A stretch of 34,206 nt of DNA from Treponema sp. (GCA_031283105.1 JAITCL010000123.1:1-34206), one strand, 5' to 3'; positions 25,992 through 33,720 are shown, counted from the stretch's first letter. Numbers and translations are program-made. The notes: generated by a model from the sequence alone, not told the origin.

Positions 25992-27448
25992 AAAAAGCGT
26001 GTTTTGTCAACATTTTACTGCTTGGTATGATGATAGCTATCGCCTCCTGTTCCAGTGCGCCCAAAAGCCAACAAACGGACAGTGTTGTCCCTGAAGTGTC
26101 CGAAAACGAGGCCCCGCCGCCCATAACCGAAATTCCCGAAGAGATAGTTGAAGCTGATATAGAAGAAGAAATAGAAGAAGTGGCTGTTGAAGCGGCTGCT
26201 ATCGAAGATACGGTTGATGAGGAACCTGTTCTGGCGGAAGAAAAACCACCGGTAGAAATTGTTGAGCCGGAGCCTCCGGTAGTGGCCGTTGTTCCGGAAC
26301 CGGAGCCGTCACTGCCGCAGACAGTCGAACCGCCGCCGCCCGCCACTCCCCCACCGGAACCGCCGCGGGTAACCGCGCCGCCGCAGGCGCTGCCGCAAAC
26401 GCCTCCTCCGGCAGTGGTAAGGCCAACGCCCCCGCCTCCCCCCGTTGTGCCGCCGATTATCGAAGAAGAAAAACCACCTGTAGCAGCAGCAGAACCGCCG
26501 TTACGTGACATACCAGAACTGCCCAATCCCACGCCGGGTATCAGCGGCCGGCAGGATGTGCCCCCGGTGGTTTTCTCCCGTGTGGTACGCGCCACCGTGG
26601 GGCAGTTGGTGGAGGTTCCATTTCGGGGAACCGGCTGGGTGTATCTGGGCGAGACCGGCGCACAGCGGGGTATTGCCTATGATTCCCGCAGACTCGAACC
26701 TGAAGGGCAGAGTTTTATTTTCAGAACCGAAAGGGCGGGAGAATATGCGCTGAAATTTTACCGGCAGGATTTTATCCGTGATTTTATTATCAATGATTAT
26801 GTACAGGTGATTGTCGGCGCACCCGCCGAAACTGCCGGCACAGGCTGGTTCAGCCCGCCCGTTGACCGGGGCCGGGTAATTGCCGAACCGCGCTGGCCGA
26901 GTTCGCTTACGGAGGCTGAGGCCCTCAGAGCGGACAGCCGTCCGGCTCAGCCGGATGTACCGGCAGCAGCCAGCCCTGCCGGAGGCAGTACCGCAAGCGC
27001 TCCGGTAACCACAGCGCCGGTTCAGCCGCCGCCAACTGTGCCGTCAGTTCAACCACAGCCAGCTTTGCCGCCGCCGATTCCGTCAACAACTCCGCCGGTA
27101 ACACCGCCGGCGGCTGTACCGGACACGTCAAAAAATACCGCCCCGGAATTGCCGGCGTACATTGACCCCGCAGTATATCTGGAAAAGGCACAAGAGGAAT
27201 TTGCAGCGGGCCGTATAGCCTCGGCAATTTCCTTCCTCGACCAGTTTTGTGAGCATTACCCTTCGGGGACTGATGAAACATGGTGGCTCTACGGCCAATT
27301 TTACGAAGCAAACAGTCCCAGCCGGAATATCCTTACCGCCCTGAACTGCTACCGCCGCCTGGTACAGGAATATCCCCAGAGCAGCCGCTTTGATGACGCT
27401 CGCAAAAGAATTGCCTATTTGCAACGGTATTACATAAATATTAATTAG
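25988..27448 (+). CDS. Proline-rich TPR lipoprotein
   Basis: 486 residues from a GTG with GGAG 9 bases upstream. A lipoprotein signal ends IAS before Cys21. Residues about 35-180 are an acidic then Pro/Ala/Val-rich spacer that could span the periplasm. A beta-rich domain follows (about 190-275: TVGQLVEVPFRGTGWVYLGE), then another Pro/Ala linker. The C-terminal about 90 residues form two or three TPR-like helical pairs (YLEKAQEEFAAGRIASAISF, CYRRLVQEYPQSSRFDDARK), as in YbgF/BamD-like envelope proteins. It likely links the outer membrane or cell wall to a partner complex. Confidence 0.8.
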   Translation: MKKACFVNILLLGMMIAIASCSSAPKSQQTDSVVPEVSENEAPPPITEIPEEIVEADIEEEIEEVAVEAAAIEDTVDEEPVLAEEKPPVEIVEPEPPVVAVVPEPEPSLPQTVEPPPPATPPPEPPRVTAPPQALPQTPPPAVVRPTPPPPPVVPPIIEEEKPPVAAAEPPLRDIPELPNPTPGISGRQDVPPVVFSRVVRATVGQLVEVPFRGTGWVYLGETGAQRGIAYDSRRLEPEGQSFIFRTERAGEYALKFYRQDFIRDFIINDYVQVIVGAPAETAGTGWFSPPVDRGRVIAEPRWPSSLTEAEALRADSRPAQPDVPAAASPAGGSTASAPVTTAPVQPPPTVPSVQPQPALPPPIPSTTPPVTPPAAVPDTSKNTAPELPAYIDPAVYLEKAQEEFAAGRIASAISFLDQFCEHYPSGTDETWWLYGQFYEANSPSRNILTALNCYRRLVQEYPQSSRFDDARKRIAYLQRYYININ

Positions 27449-27472
27449 GAACTGCTGAAAGAAAATCGACCT

Positions 27473-27868
27473 CTATTTTTTGTTCTGCCGAAGGCCCTTA
27501 AACGCGTTTACTATCATGGGAGAAAAGCTGCCGACGACAACGGCTATTGCCCCGCCGGTGTAGCCGGATCCGGCAAGATACAAACATGCCAATATACCGC
27601 CAGCCCCAAGTATAAGAGTAAATACTTGTCCAATTATCGGGATAATAAGATTGGACAACGAAATCCTGTTTTTGGTATTTACATCAGCCGTATTGTGGGC
27701 TTCAGCCATACGCATTATACGTTCCGGAAAAGAAGAGTCGGCATTTTTATATCTTTCCAGCATTATTGGATCAGGCAACGGCCCCTGGAATGATTCGCTT
27801 ATTTCCTGGCGGGTAAGAATTATGGATTGGCCGCCTGGCTGGGGTGAATTTTGGGACTGTTTAGCCAT
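27473..27868 (-). CDS. DUF2335-type two-helix membrane protein
   Basis: 131 residues. It has the DUF2335 layout: a soluble N-terminal part with FQGPLPDPIMLERYKNADSS and FPERIMRMAEAHNTADV, then two membrane helices (about 75-97 and 100-117) separated by a Gly-rich turn. The function of the family is unknown. It is the last of a small minus-strand cluster and has AAGAGA upstream. The convergent lipoprotein gene ends 24 bases away. Confidence 0.75.
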   Translation of the reverse strand: MAKQSQNSPQPGGQSIILTRQEISESFQGPLPDPIMLERYKNADSSFPERIMRMAEAHNTADVNTKNRISLSNLIIPIIGQVFTLILGAGGILACLYLAGSGYTGGAIAVVVGSFSPMIVNAFKGLRQNKK

Positions 27869-27878
27869 AAGTTCTCTT

Positions 27879-28070
27879 TTAGGGTGTTTGATTGCTTTCC
27901 CGCTGGGTATCTGAACATTCTTTTATGGCGAACTTCAGATCGTTTCCGGCCTGGCGGAATGAATCTGCCACACATTCCCAAGCAGAATTTTCGGGCGGAT
28001 AATCCGAATAAGAAATTGGGGCCGGAAAAAGCTGACCCACTGAATTCATACCTTTCACAAAATCATTCAT
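27879..28070 (-). CDS. Small protein upstream of the DUF2335 gene
   Basis: 63 residues with the pattern NSAWECVADSFRQAGNDLKFAI near the C-terminus. Similar short proteins with a W-x-x-V-x-x-D/S-F-R-x-x-G-N-D-L motif are often found next to DUF2335 genes, as far as I recall. It ends 10 bases before that gene starts. Ribosome binding is weak (TAGGT). No membrane segment. Confidence 0.5.
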   Translation of the reverse strand: MNDFVKGMNSVGQLFPAPISYSDYPPENSAWECVADSFRQAGNDLKFAIKECSDTQRESNQTP

Positions 28071-28072
28071 AC

Positions 28073-28216
28073 CTATACTATCGCCTTTTTTGGTAAGTTA
28101 TTCAAGTCCTCTATTTCGATTTCTATTGTATGCGAAGGATTTAATACCCCGCCGTACCGCAGATACCCGTTTTGTGACAGGATTAGTTGATATATTATAT
28201 TAAATTCGTTTATCAT
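28073..28216 (-). CDS. Possible 47-residue protein, first in the DUF2335 cluster
   Basis: From ATG 28216 it reads MINEFNIIYQLILSQNGYLR and ends NNLPKKAIV, 2 bases before the next start. The composition looks protein-like and the spacing suits an operon, but there is no ribosome binding site and the divergent promoter at 28187-28216 lies within it. A longer version could start at 28255. Confidence 0.35.
   Translation of the reverse strand: MINEFNIIYQLILSQNGYLRYGGVLNPSHTIEIEIEDLNNLPKKAIV
28187..28216 (+). promoter_or_regulatory. Predicted promoter of the Wzi-like gene
   Basis: TTGATA (28187-28192), an 18-base spacer and TATCAT (28211-28216), 8 bases before the GTG start. A start of transcription next to the GTG would make the mRNA leaderless. 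A competing -10 (TATATT) lies slightly upstream. Confidence 0.4.
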
Positions 28217-28224
28217 AACCAGTA

Positions 28225-29760
28225 GTGAAACAAAAACAAATCCGTTGTTTCTCATTACTTCTGTTGATTCTGGCTGCGCGTTCAGGAGCGCAGGAATATA
28301 ATTCAGTTCCTCTGGATCATGCCGCTTACGATATTATTGCAATGGGGATTATGCAGGGAATAATTCTTGCGCCGCCCGCGGCAAAACCCTGGCCGCTCTC
28401 TATGGTTAAAGAAAAACTCTGGGAAATGATTGATGATCCCGCGCAGATACTGTCTTCAGAAGAATCGGAAACGGTATCTCACGTACTTGATTCTTTTGAA
28501 CGGAAGACGGGACTTCAGCTTCAGGATGGGAGATACCGGACAGAAAACTCAGACTCTACTTTTGAAGTAGGGCTGGGCTGGGAGAGCGATTTTTCGATTA
28601 AGAATCCCGGCGCGTCGTTTGCCAATATCAATATGTTGAGGCTGTACTCAGGCGGCGACATGGCGGATTGTGCTTCATGGAACATTAGTCCTCAGGTTTA
28701 TGCCGGCTGGCCGGATGACCCTGTCTTCAGCTACGGGCTGGAAGCCGAATTGAACGGCGCTTTTTTTAATCAGCATATACTGCTTCGCCTGGGACGAATC
28801 CCCCGCGGCTGGGGGCGCGATTCAGGCGAATCTTCGCTGTTTATAAACGCCCATGCCCGTCCCTTTACCGCGCTTGAAGGAACCATTTTACCGCTGTCGT
28901 GGCTGAATATTTCCTTTCTGGGCGGCGCCCTTGAGCGTTTTGACGAAAACAACCAATGGCCCCATGACAGGCCGTTTACCAATATGCTTTCAGCCGCGCA
29001 GGTTGAATTTAATCCGTCAATGTATATTCACCTGAACATCGGCGGCGCCGCCGTCCTGCTTAAGCAGCCCAATACGGCGTTTTTTACCGATCTTGAATTC
29101 CGGGTGCCCGGCCTGTTTACCCTGTGGGGGAGTCTTTTTATTGACCGTTTAAATTCATCTTCCGGAATTTTTTCCCCCATGAATGGCAACAGTTATGCTT
29201 ATCAGGCGGGAATCAAGACCGTTATCCACTGGCTGCCCCTTGCCGCCTTTACCCTTCGCTACACCAGAATTGAACCGTATTGCTATGCCGGTGAATGGGA
29301 TTCCGCTTTTATCAACGGAGGGGAATCGCTTGGTTATTATCTGCCGCCCAACAGCGATGAATTGCTGCTGCGTTTTGAATACATGCTTTTTACCATCATA
29401 AAAACCTATTTCCAGTTTCAGATGATTCGCCACGGCGTTGATTATGGGTACGGGGCTGTTGGCGGTTCTTCCCTGTATGATACATTGGCGGATAACTATT
29501 CCGCAAAATATTTTTTAAGAGATGGCGTATACCAATGGGACAATATAATCAAGTTGGGCGGTTCATGCAATTTAAGGGCCGGCGGCGCTCATGGCGTACC
29601 GCTCTCAATGTATGCGGAAGCAGGGCTGATGGTAACCAATTTTACCATTAACGGTAATGCCGGTGTTGGCAATGAAGCGAATAACGAGCCGTTAAGCGAT
29701 TCAACATACCAGCCCGGCGCTTATTTTATTTTTTCTATCGGGTTCCGGCTGTTTTTGTGA
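28225..29760 (+). CDS. Outer-membrane beta-barrel protein, capsule-assembly Wzi-like
   Basis: 511 residues from a GTG. A signal peptide (LLLLILAARSGAQ) is followed by a helical segment (YDIIAMGIMQGIILAP) and then alternating-pattern barrel strands to the end, which finishes with aromatic residues (FIFSIGFRLFL). The motif RLGRIPRGWGRDSGESSLFI, then NAHARPFTALEG, resembles the GR-x-x-R-x-WG / A-PF pattern of Wzi capsule-assembly barrels. No Shine-Dalgarno is seen. It is likely a surface or porin-like protein; the Wzi link is tentative. Confidence 0.65.
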   Translation: MKQKQIRCFSLLLLILAARSGAQEYNSVPLDHAAYDIIAMGIMQGIILAPPAAKPWPLSMVKEKLWEMIDDPAQILSSEESETVSHVLDSFERKTGLQLQDGRYRTENSDSTFEVGLGWESDFSIKNPGASFANINMLRLYSGGDMADCASWNISPQVYAGWPDDPVFSYGLEAELNGAFFNQHILLRLGRIPRGWGRDSGESSLFINAHARPFTALEGTILPLSWLNISFLGGALERFDENNQWPHDRPFTNMLSAAQVEFNPSMYIHLNIGGAAVLLKQPNTAFFTDLEFRVPGLFTLWGSLFIDRLNSSSGIFSPMNGNSYAYQAGIKTVIHWLPLAAFTLRYTRIEPYCYAGEWDSAFINGGESLGYYLPPNSDELLLRFEYMLFTIIKTYFQFQMIRHGVDYGYGAVGGSSLYDTLADNYSAKYFLRDGVYQWDNIIKLGGSCNLRAGGAHGVPLSMYAEAGLMVTNFTINGNAGVGNEANNEPLSDSTYQPGAYFIFSIGFRLFL

Positions 29761-29805
29761 ATGGAAATTGGTAAAAAATATTATTGACCAAACGCGTTAT
29801 ATTCC

Positions 29806-30396
29806 TTATCCGTAAATATGTTCCAATCCGTGCAGCAGTTCCATTGCCTGATCCTTGCATTTACCGCAGACCGTGCCGATTTTGGTAGCCTGTTGCAAAG
29901 ATTCCCAGTTACGGGCGCCGTTCTGAAAGGCGTTTTCAATGTCCTTGTCGGTGATGCCCAAACAATGGCAAATTTCGACGGCGGTTTCCTTGAGCGTTCC
30001 CGATCTTCCGGTTTGGGCGAGGTAGTCGTCAATGGCGGCGCGGAGAGCCTTGTCGCCTAACACCGAACAGTGGATTTTATACGCGGGCAAACCGCCAAGT
30101 TTTTGAACAAGGTCTTCCGACCGTATTTTATAAGCGTCTTCTATATTCATGCCTTTTATCATTTCGGAAAGCATACTGGTAGAGGCAATGGCGCTGGCGC
30201 AGCCGTAAGTTTTCCAGCGTACATCAGTGATAATATCATTGTCAATTTTGAGGAGCATCAGCATTTGATCGCCGCATTTAATGTTTCCCGTCTGCCCTCT
30301 GGCATTGGCGGCAAAAGCGGACTCGTCTTCCAGAAGGACATTCCGGGGGCTGGTAAAATGTTCTTTAACGGTATCCGAATATAGCCAATCAGACAT
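29806..30396 (-). CDS. nifU: NifU-type Fe-S scaffold with Bfd-like domain
   Basis: 196 residues from ATG 30396 (GGAGAAA site upstream; the ORF extension overlaps nifS). The N-terminal IscU-like scaffold has Cys41 (KCGD), Cys66 (TYGCAS) and Cys110 (KIHCSVLG) for building a cluster. A second domain has Cys143/Cys145 (EICHCLG) and Cys177/Cys180 (TVCGKC), the permanent [2Fe-2S] Bfd-like site. The C-terminal Nfu domain of full NifU is absent. It follows nifS by 10 bases, so the two form the sulphur donor and scaffold for Fe-S assembly. No nitrogenase genes are in the window. Confidence 0.92.
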   Translation of the reverse strand: MSDWLYSDTVKEHFTSPRNVLLEDESAFAANARGQTGNIKCGDQMLMLLKIDNDIITDVRWKTYGCASAIASTSMLSEMIKGMNIEDAYKIRSEDLVQKLGGLPAYKIHCSVLGDKALRAAIDDYLAQTGRSGTLKETAVEICHCLGITDKDIENAFQNGARNWESLQQATKIGTVCGKCKDQAMELLHGLEHIYG

Positions 30397-30406
30397 AATT
30401 TCTCCT

Positions 30407-31633
30407 TCAAATGGTTGACATTGCCCGCAGCCGGGCAATTATCGGCGGCAGGGTTGTAACGATATAATCAATATCATCCTCGCTGATTCCCCATCCCAAA
30501 CTAAAACGGATTGAACCGTGCGCCAGTTCCGGCCCCACCCCTATCGCCATGAGGACATGGGACGGTTCAAGGCTTCCCGACGCGCACGCCGATCCGGTTG
30601 ACGCTTCTATTCCCAGCATATCCATCGAAAGGAGTATCGCCTCGCCTTCCGCGCCGGGAAACGAAACGTTTAGAGTGTTGGGCAGTACGTCCGTTGGGTG
30701 GCCGTTGATTTTAATGTTGGGAATTGCTTCCATTAAACCGTCGCGCAGTTTGTCGCGGAGGGGGGCAATTTCCTCGCCGTATCGCGTAACTTCTTCCGCG
30801 GTAATTGCCGCCGCCCTGCCAAAGCCCATTATGCCCATGTTATTGTAAGTTCCGGCCCGCAAGCCGTTTTCCTGATGTCCGCCGTGAATAAGCGGGGACA
30901 AAGGCGCTCCCTTGCGTACATACAGGGCGCCGATTCCCTTTGGCCCGTAAATTTTATGCGCCGATACGGTAAGGTAATCTACTCCCATATCATCAACATT
31001 CACCGGTATCTTGCCGAGCGCCTGTACCGCGTCGGTGTGCATCCATGCCCCGGCGGATTTTACCAGCGCGGAAATTGCCTTAATATCCTGTATGGTTCCT
31101 ATTTCATTGTTAGCCGTCATTACCGACACCAGGAGTGTTTTGTCGCTTAACGCATTTTTAAGCGCGTCAATATCAACTTTGCCGTATTCATCAACTGGCA
31201 AAAAATTGACCTTAAAACCGAGGCTTTGCAAGTGCTTTGCCGAATTAAACACGCAGGGATGTTCAATGGCGGTGGTGATGAATTCACAACGGCCTTCTTT
31301 CAGCGGACTCACGTCTGGGGCAGTCCGTTCATGAACGGAGGCAAGATGCCGCATGGCCTGGAACACGGTATTGTTGGATTCTGAACCGCCCGATGTAAAA
31401 AAAACAGTCCGCGGCTGCGCCCCTATCAGTTTTTCCACCATGCCCCTGGCCTGTTCTACCTGCGCGTGGGCAAGCCGCCCCGACGCGTGCATACTGGAAG
31501 CGTTGCCGTAAACGTCCGCATCGCGCAGCATTGCCGCTTTTACTTCCTGTCTGAGGGGAGTCGTGGCATTATAATCAACATATATCCGCCGCTCCACGGC
31601 GGCCTGTGGCGTATGTTCAGGCATATCTTTCAT
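30407..31633 (-). CDS. nifS: Cysteine desulfurase, NifS/IscS family
   Basis: 408 residues. PLP-binding Lys227 in SAHKIYGPKG, His125 (IEHP), Asp201 (HTDAVQ) and the active-site Cys350 in STGSACASGSLEPSHVL. It takes sulphur from cysteine and passes it to the NifU partner encoded next. Start uncertainty: ATG 31633 or the third codon after it (31624); a promoter lies just upstream and there is no Shine-Dalgarno, so the mRNA may be leaderless. The symbol iscS would serve equally well. Confidence 0.94.
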   Translation of the reverse strand: MKDMPEHTPQAAVERRIYVDYNATTPLRQEVKAAMLRDADVYGNASSMHASGRLAHAQVEQARGMVEKLIGAQPRTVFFTSGGSESNNTVFQAMRHLASVHERTAPDVSPLKEGRCEFITTAIEHPCVFNSAKHLQSLGFKVNFLPVDEYGKVDIDALKNALSDKTLLVSVMTANNEIGTIQDIKAISALVKSAGAWMHTDAVQALGKIPVNVDDMGVDYLTVSAHKIYGPKGIGALYVRKGAPLSPLIHGGHQENGLRAGTYNNMGIMGFGRAAAITAEEVTRYGEEIAPLRDKLRDGLMEAIPNIKINGHPTDVLPNTLNVSFPGAEGEAILLSMDMLGIEASTGSACASGSLEPSHVLMAIGVGPELAHGSIRFSLGWGISEDDIDYIVTTLPPIIARLRAMSTI

Positions 31634-31636
31634 ATA

Positions 31637-31665
31637 ACTATATTGAAATAGTCAAGATTTTTCAA
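31637..31665 (-). promoter_or_regulatory. Predicted nifS-nifU promoter
   Basis: TTGAAA (31665-31660), a 17-base spacer and TATAGT (31642-31637), only 3 bases before the ATG at 31633. No Rrf2/IscR-type site was recognised. Confidence 0.5.
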
Positions 31666-31669
31666 GTTC

Positions 31670-32248
31670 GTGCCGATAATATTCTGGGGGTTTATCATCA
31701 AAAAATTTCTGTTGATTTTTCTTTTGCCGCTTGCCGTTTTACCCGCCGCGGACAAAGACCATAAAGTTGAAGAACCCGTCAATTACGAAACAAATGTTAC
31801 CTTTCGGAATTTTCCCTGGGGAACCAGCATGGATGAAGTGATCAAAAAAATGGGGAAACCGGTATCGCGGGAAGAAATCAACGGGCTTGTTTCCCTTGTC
31901 TGGGAAAATGTTGAGGTAAACGGGTATATCACCTATATGTTGTGCTACTTTTCCAAATCGGGGCTGCAGGGCGGCACTTACTATTTTTTAACCTACACGA
32001 TGGACGAGCTTATGCGCTGCTACAGCGAGATACGGCAGGAACTGCGGGATCGTTTTGGCCCCACCTATCTTTTTGACGGAATTATAAAAGAGCTGCGTCC
32101 CTACGAAAGCTCGTGGAATCTCCCCGGCGGTTATGTGTACTTAAAGGTAAATACCCGTGAGGGCGATCCGGTTACCCTGTGGTATTCCTCTCCCGAATTG
32201 ACCAAGCAAGTTTTTGGCGATACTCAACCGGTTACCGCGAAAAAGTAA
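31670..32248 (+). CDS. Small exported protein of unknown function
   Basis: 192 residues from GTG 31670. It has a hydrophobic signal (KKFLLIFLLPLAVLPAADK), then FRNFPWGTSMDEVIKKMGKP, a pattern seen in several bacterial periplasmic proteins of unknown role, and a mixed alpha/beta remainder. The start is doubtful: a GGGGG stretch lies 6 bases before an ATC codon (31697) that would put Lys-Lys at the N-terminus of a typical signal peptide. It is divergent from nifS and 19 bases before tatD. Confidence 0.65.
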   Translation: MPIIFWGFIIKKFLLIFLLPLAVLPAADKDHKVEEPVNYETNVTFRNFPWGTSMDEVIKKMGKPVSREEINGLVSLVWENVEVNGYITYMLCYFSKSGLQGGTYYFLTYTMDELMRCYSEIRQELRDRFGPTYLFDGIIKELRPYESSWNLPGGYVYLKVNTREGDPVTLWYSSPELTKQVFGDTQPVTAKK

Positions 32249-32267
32249 ATCGTACCGATAATCTGTT

Positions 32268-33101
32268 ATGTTTGCTAACAATAACCCCCATTCCTTCATA
32301 GACATTGGCGTTAATCTGATGAGTCCCGCATTTGACCATGACCGGGAAGCCGTCCTTGCCGGAGCGGAAACCGCCGGAGTAAAAACGCTGATCATCACCG
32401 GCAGCAGTATCGCAAGCAGCGCTGAGGCGTTGGCTTTTGCTCAAACTCACCCGCAGTGCAAGACAACTGCCGGAGTGCATCCCCACAACGCAAAAGATTG
32501 GGACACGGCGGCCCTGCCGGCGGCGCGGTTACAGGAATTGCTTGCACAGGAATCGCCTGTGTCCGCTCCGATAATTGCGGCCATTGGGGAATGTGGTCTT
32601 GATTACAACCGCAATTTTTCCCCACCGCAAGAACAACGAAAATGTTTTGAGGATCAGTTGATGCTTGCGGCACTGTTGGGAAAGCCGGTATTTCTTCATG
32701 AGCGGGACGCCTTTGACGATTTTTTGTCCATTTTGAAACGACACCGCACGAATTTGCCCGGCGCGGTGGTTCACTGTTTTACCGGCGGGGCGGCGGAACT
32801 GGAAGCCTGGCTTGCCCTGGACTGTTACATCGGCATTACCGGCTGGATATGCGACGAGCGGCGCAACACGCACCTTATCCCCCTGCTGCGGCATATTCCC
32901 GCCGACCGTCTGCTTTTGGAAACCGACGCTCCCTATTTACTGCCCCGTAACCTGCCGCGCTCCCTGCGGGGAAAAAGCGGCCGCAACGAGTCGTGTTTTC
33001 TTCCCCACATCGCCGCTTTTGCCGCCGAAATTCTCGGCAAAACGCCGGAACAACTTGCGGCGGAAACTAGCGCCAATGCCGCCCGTTTGTTTAATTTATA
33101 G
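32268..33101 (+). CDS. tatD: TatD metal-dependent deoxyribonuclease
   Basis: 277 residues. It matches the TatD subtype rather than YcfH/YjjV: FIDIGVNLMSPAF, TTAGVHPHNA, IGECGLDYNRNFSPP, VFLHERDAF, VVHCFTGG, IGITGWICDERR and LLLETDAPYLLPR. Metal-site residues Glu108, His144, His169 and Asp220 are present. The enzyme is a 3'-5' exonuclease active on damaged DNA. No clear ribosome binding site. The last about 20 codons are repeated 492 bases downstream, suggesting that the original C-terminus was exchanged by an insertion. Confidence 0.94.
   Translation: MFANNNPHSFIDIGVNLMSPAFDHDREAVLAGAETAGVKTLIITGSSIASSAEALAFAQTHPQCKTTAGVHPHNAKDWDTAALPAARLQELLAQESPVSAPIIAAIGECGLDYNRNFSPPQEQRKCFEDQLMLAALLGKPVFLHERDAFDDFLSILKRHRTNLPGAVVHCFTGGAAELEAWLALDCYIGITGWICDERRNTHLIPLLRHIPADRLLLETDAPYLLPRNLPRSLRGKSGRNESCFLPHIAAFAAEILGKTPEQLAAETSANAARLFNL
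33035..33092 (+). repeat. tatD 3'-end direct repeat, copy 1 (in the gene)
   Basis: 58 bases, 55 identical to copy 2 at 33527-33584. It encodes GKTPEQLAAETSANAARLF, followed here by Asn-Leu-stop. Confidence 0.9.
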
Positions 33102-33187
33102 AATTTCGGAAACAAATGAGTTATGCGACATTTGTGCAAAAACTTGGATTTAATATAGACAAAACATAAAAACCATTGTTGAATCCC

Positions 33188-33217
33188 TTGACAGTTTATA
33201 TGTATTTTTGATAAAAT
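33188..33217 (+). promoter_or_regulatory. Strong promoter of the 47-codon gene
   Basis: A perfect TTGACA (33188-33193), an 18-base A+T-rich spacer and TAAAAT (33212-33217), about 33 bases before the ATG. Confidence 0.65.
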
Positions 33218-33250
33218 TAAAATTAAGTTAACATATTCATGGAGGTCTTT

Positions 33251-33394
33251 ATGTTAAAAATAACACCAAAACCACAAGGTATTATTCCCTATGGCAAAAA
33301 CAAGATAGGTGGTACACATGATCACCGTGGAAGTAAAGGTGGTGATCGCACTCCTGCTCAAAAGGCTGGAGATAAAAAACGCCGTAAAGGTTAA
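33251..33394 (+). CDS. Small basic protein (47 aa) carried between the tatD repeats
   Basis: Begins MLKITPKPQGIIPYGKNKIG and ends AGDKKRRKG; 13 Lys/Arg and 10 Gly in 47 residues. GGAGG lies 5 bases before the ATG and a near-consensus promoter is upstream, so expression is likely. The His-Asp-His-Arg and GGDRTPAQKAGDKKRR segments look like a nucleic-acid-binding or processed peptide, but no family is recognised. It lies in the 492-base unit bracketed by the duplicated tatD end. Confidence 0.7.
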   Translation: MLKITPKPQGIIPYGKNKIGGTHDHRGSKGGDRTPAQKAGDKKRRKG

Positions 33395-33526
33395 GTATGA
33401 AAAAGAAGGGCGCTACTTAGAACGGTATCGCTTTTCTACTTATATTTTTTGGGCTTTATTAAAACTTAAAAAACATAATCCACTTGTTTGTTGTCATATC
33501 TTTCTCCTTAAAAAAATATTTTAAGG

Positions 33527-33596
33527 CGGCAAAACGCCGGAACAACTCGCGACGGAAACCAGCGCCAATGCCGCCCGTTTGTTTTTTCATCCGTGA
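33527..33596 (+). pseudogene. Displaced 3' end of tatD (copy 2 of the direct repeat)
   Basis: It reads in the same frame as tatD: GKTPEQLATETSANAARLF, then Phe-His-Pro-stop (stop 33594-33596). Three of 58 bases differ from copy 1, one changing Ala to Thr. Similarity begins abruptly at the GGC codon, so this is only the end of the gene. Confidence 0.85.
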
Positions 33597-33623
33597 AACT
33601 TCGTGGTGAAAAATTCTTTCTGG

Positions 33624-33673
33624 ACAACCCCATGCTTGGTTGAAGTTCCCTGGTGCGGGGGGTTGTTGTTTTT
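33624..33673 (+). terminator. Rho-independent terminator, probably the original tatD one
   Basis: ACAACCCC (33624-33631) pairs with GGGGTTGT (33659-33666), followed by TTTTT (33669-33673). It comes 28 bases after the stop codon of the displaced tatD end. Confidence 0.7.
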
Positions 33674-33683
33674 ATGTTTTAAA

Positions 33684-33714
33684 GAAAAAAATGGGTAGGA
33701 CGGCTATGCCGTCC
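33684..33714 (-). terminator. Terminator of the 79-residue gene
   Basis: On the minus strand the stem GGACGGC/GCCGTCC (33698-33714) is followed after six bases by a run of seven T (33690-33684), directly after the stop codon at 33721. Confidence 0.7.
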
Positions 33715-33720
33715 ACCACT

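Larger units (their letters stand above)
33395..33720. other. Accessory spacer with gene remnants and terminators
   Basis: A+T-rich. It holds a 12-codon minus-strand reading frame with an AAGGAG site (33459-33497), the second copy of the tatD 3' end and two terminators facing each other. No further gene seen. Confidence 0.6.

Noticed and set aside
25972-26595. 207-codon minus-strand Gly/Ser/Thr-rich frame
   Set aside because: It is the complement of the proline-rich lipoprotein repeats; composition explains it.
33309-33524. 71-codon plus-strand frame overlapping the 47-codon gene
   Set aside because: Out of frame with the gene that has the promoter and ribosome binding site; no site of its own.
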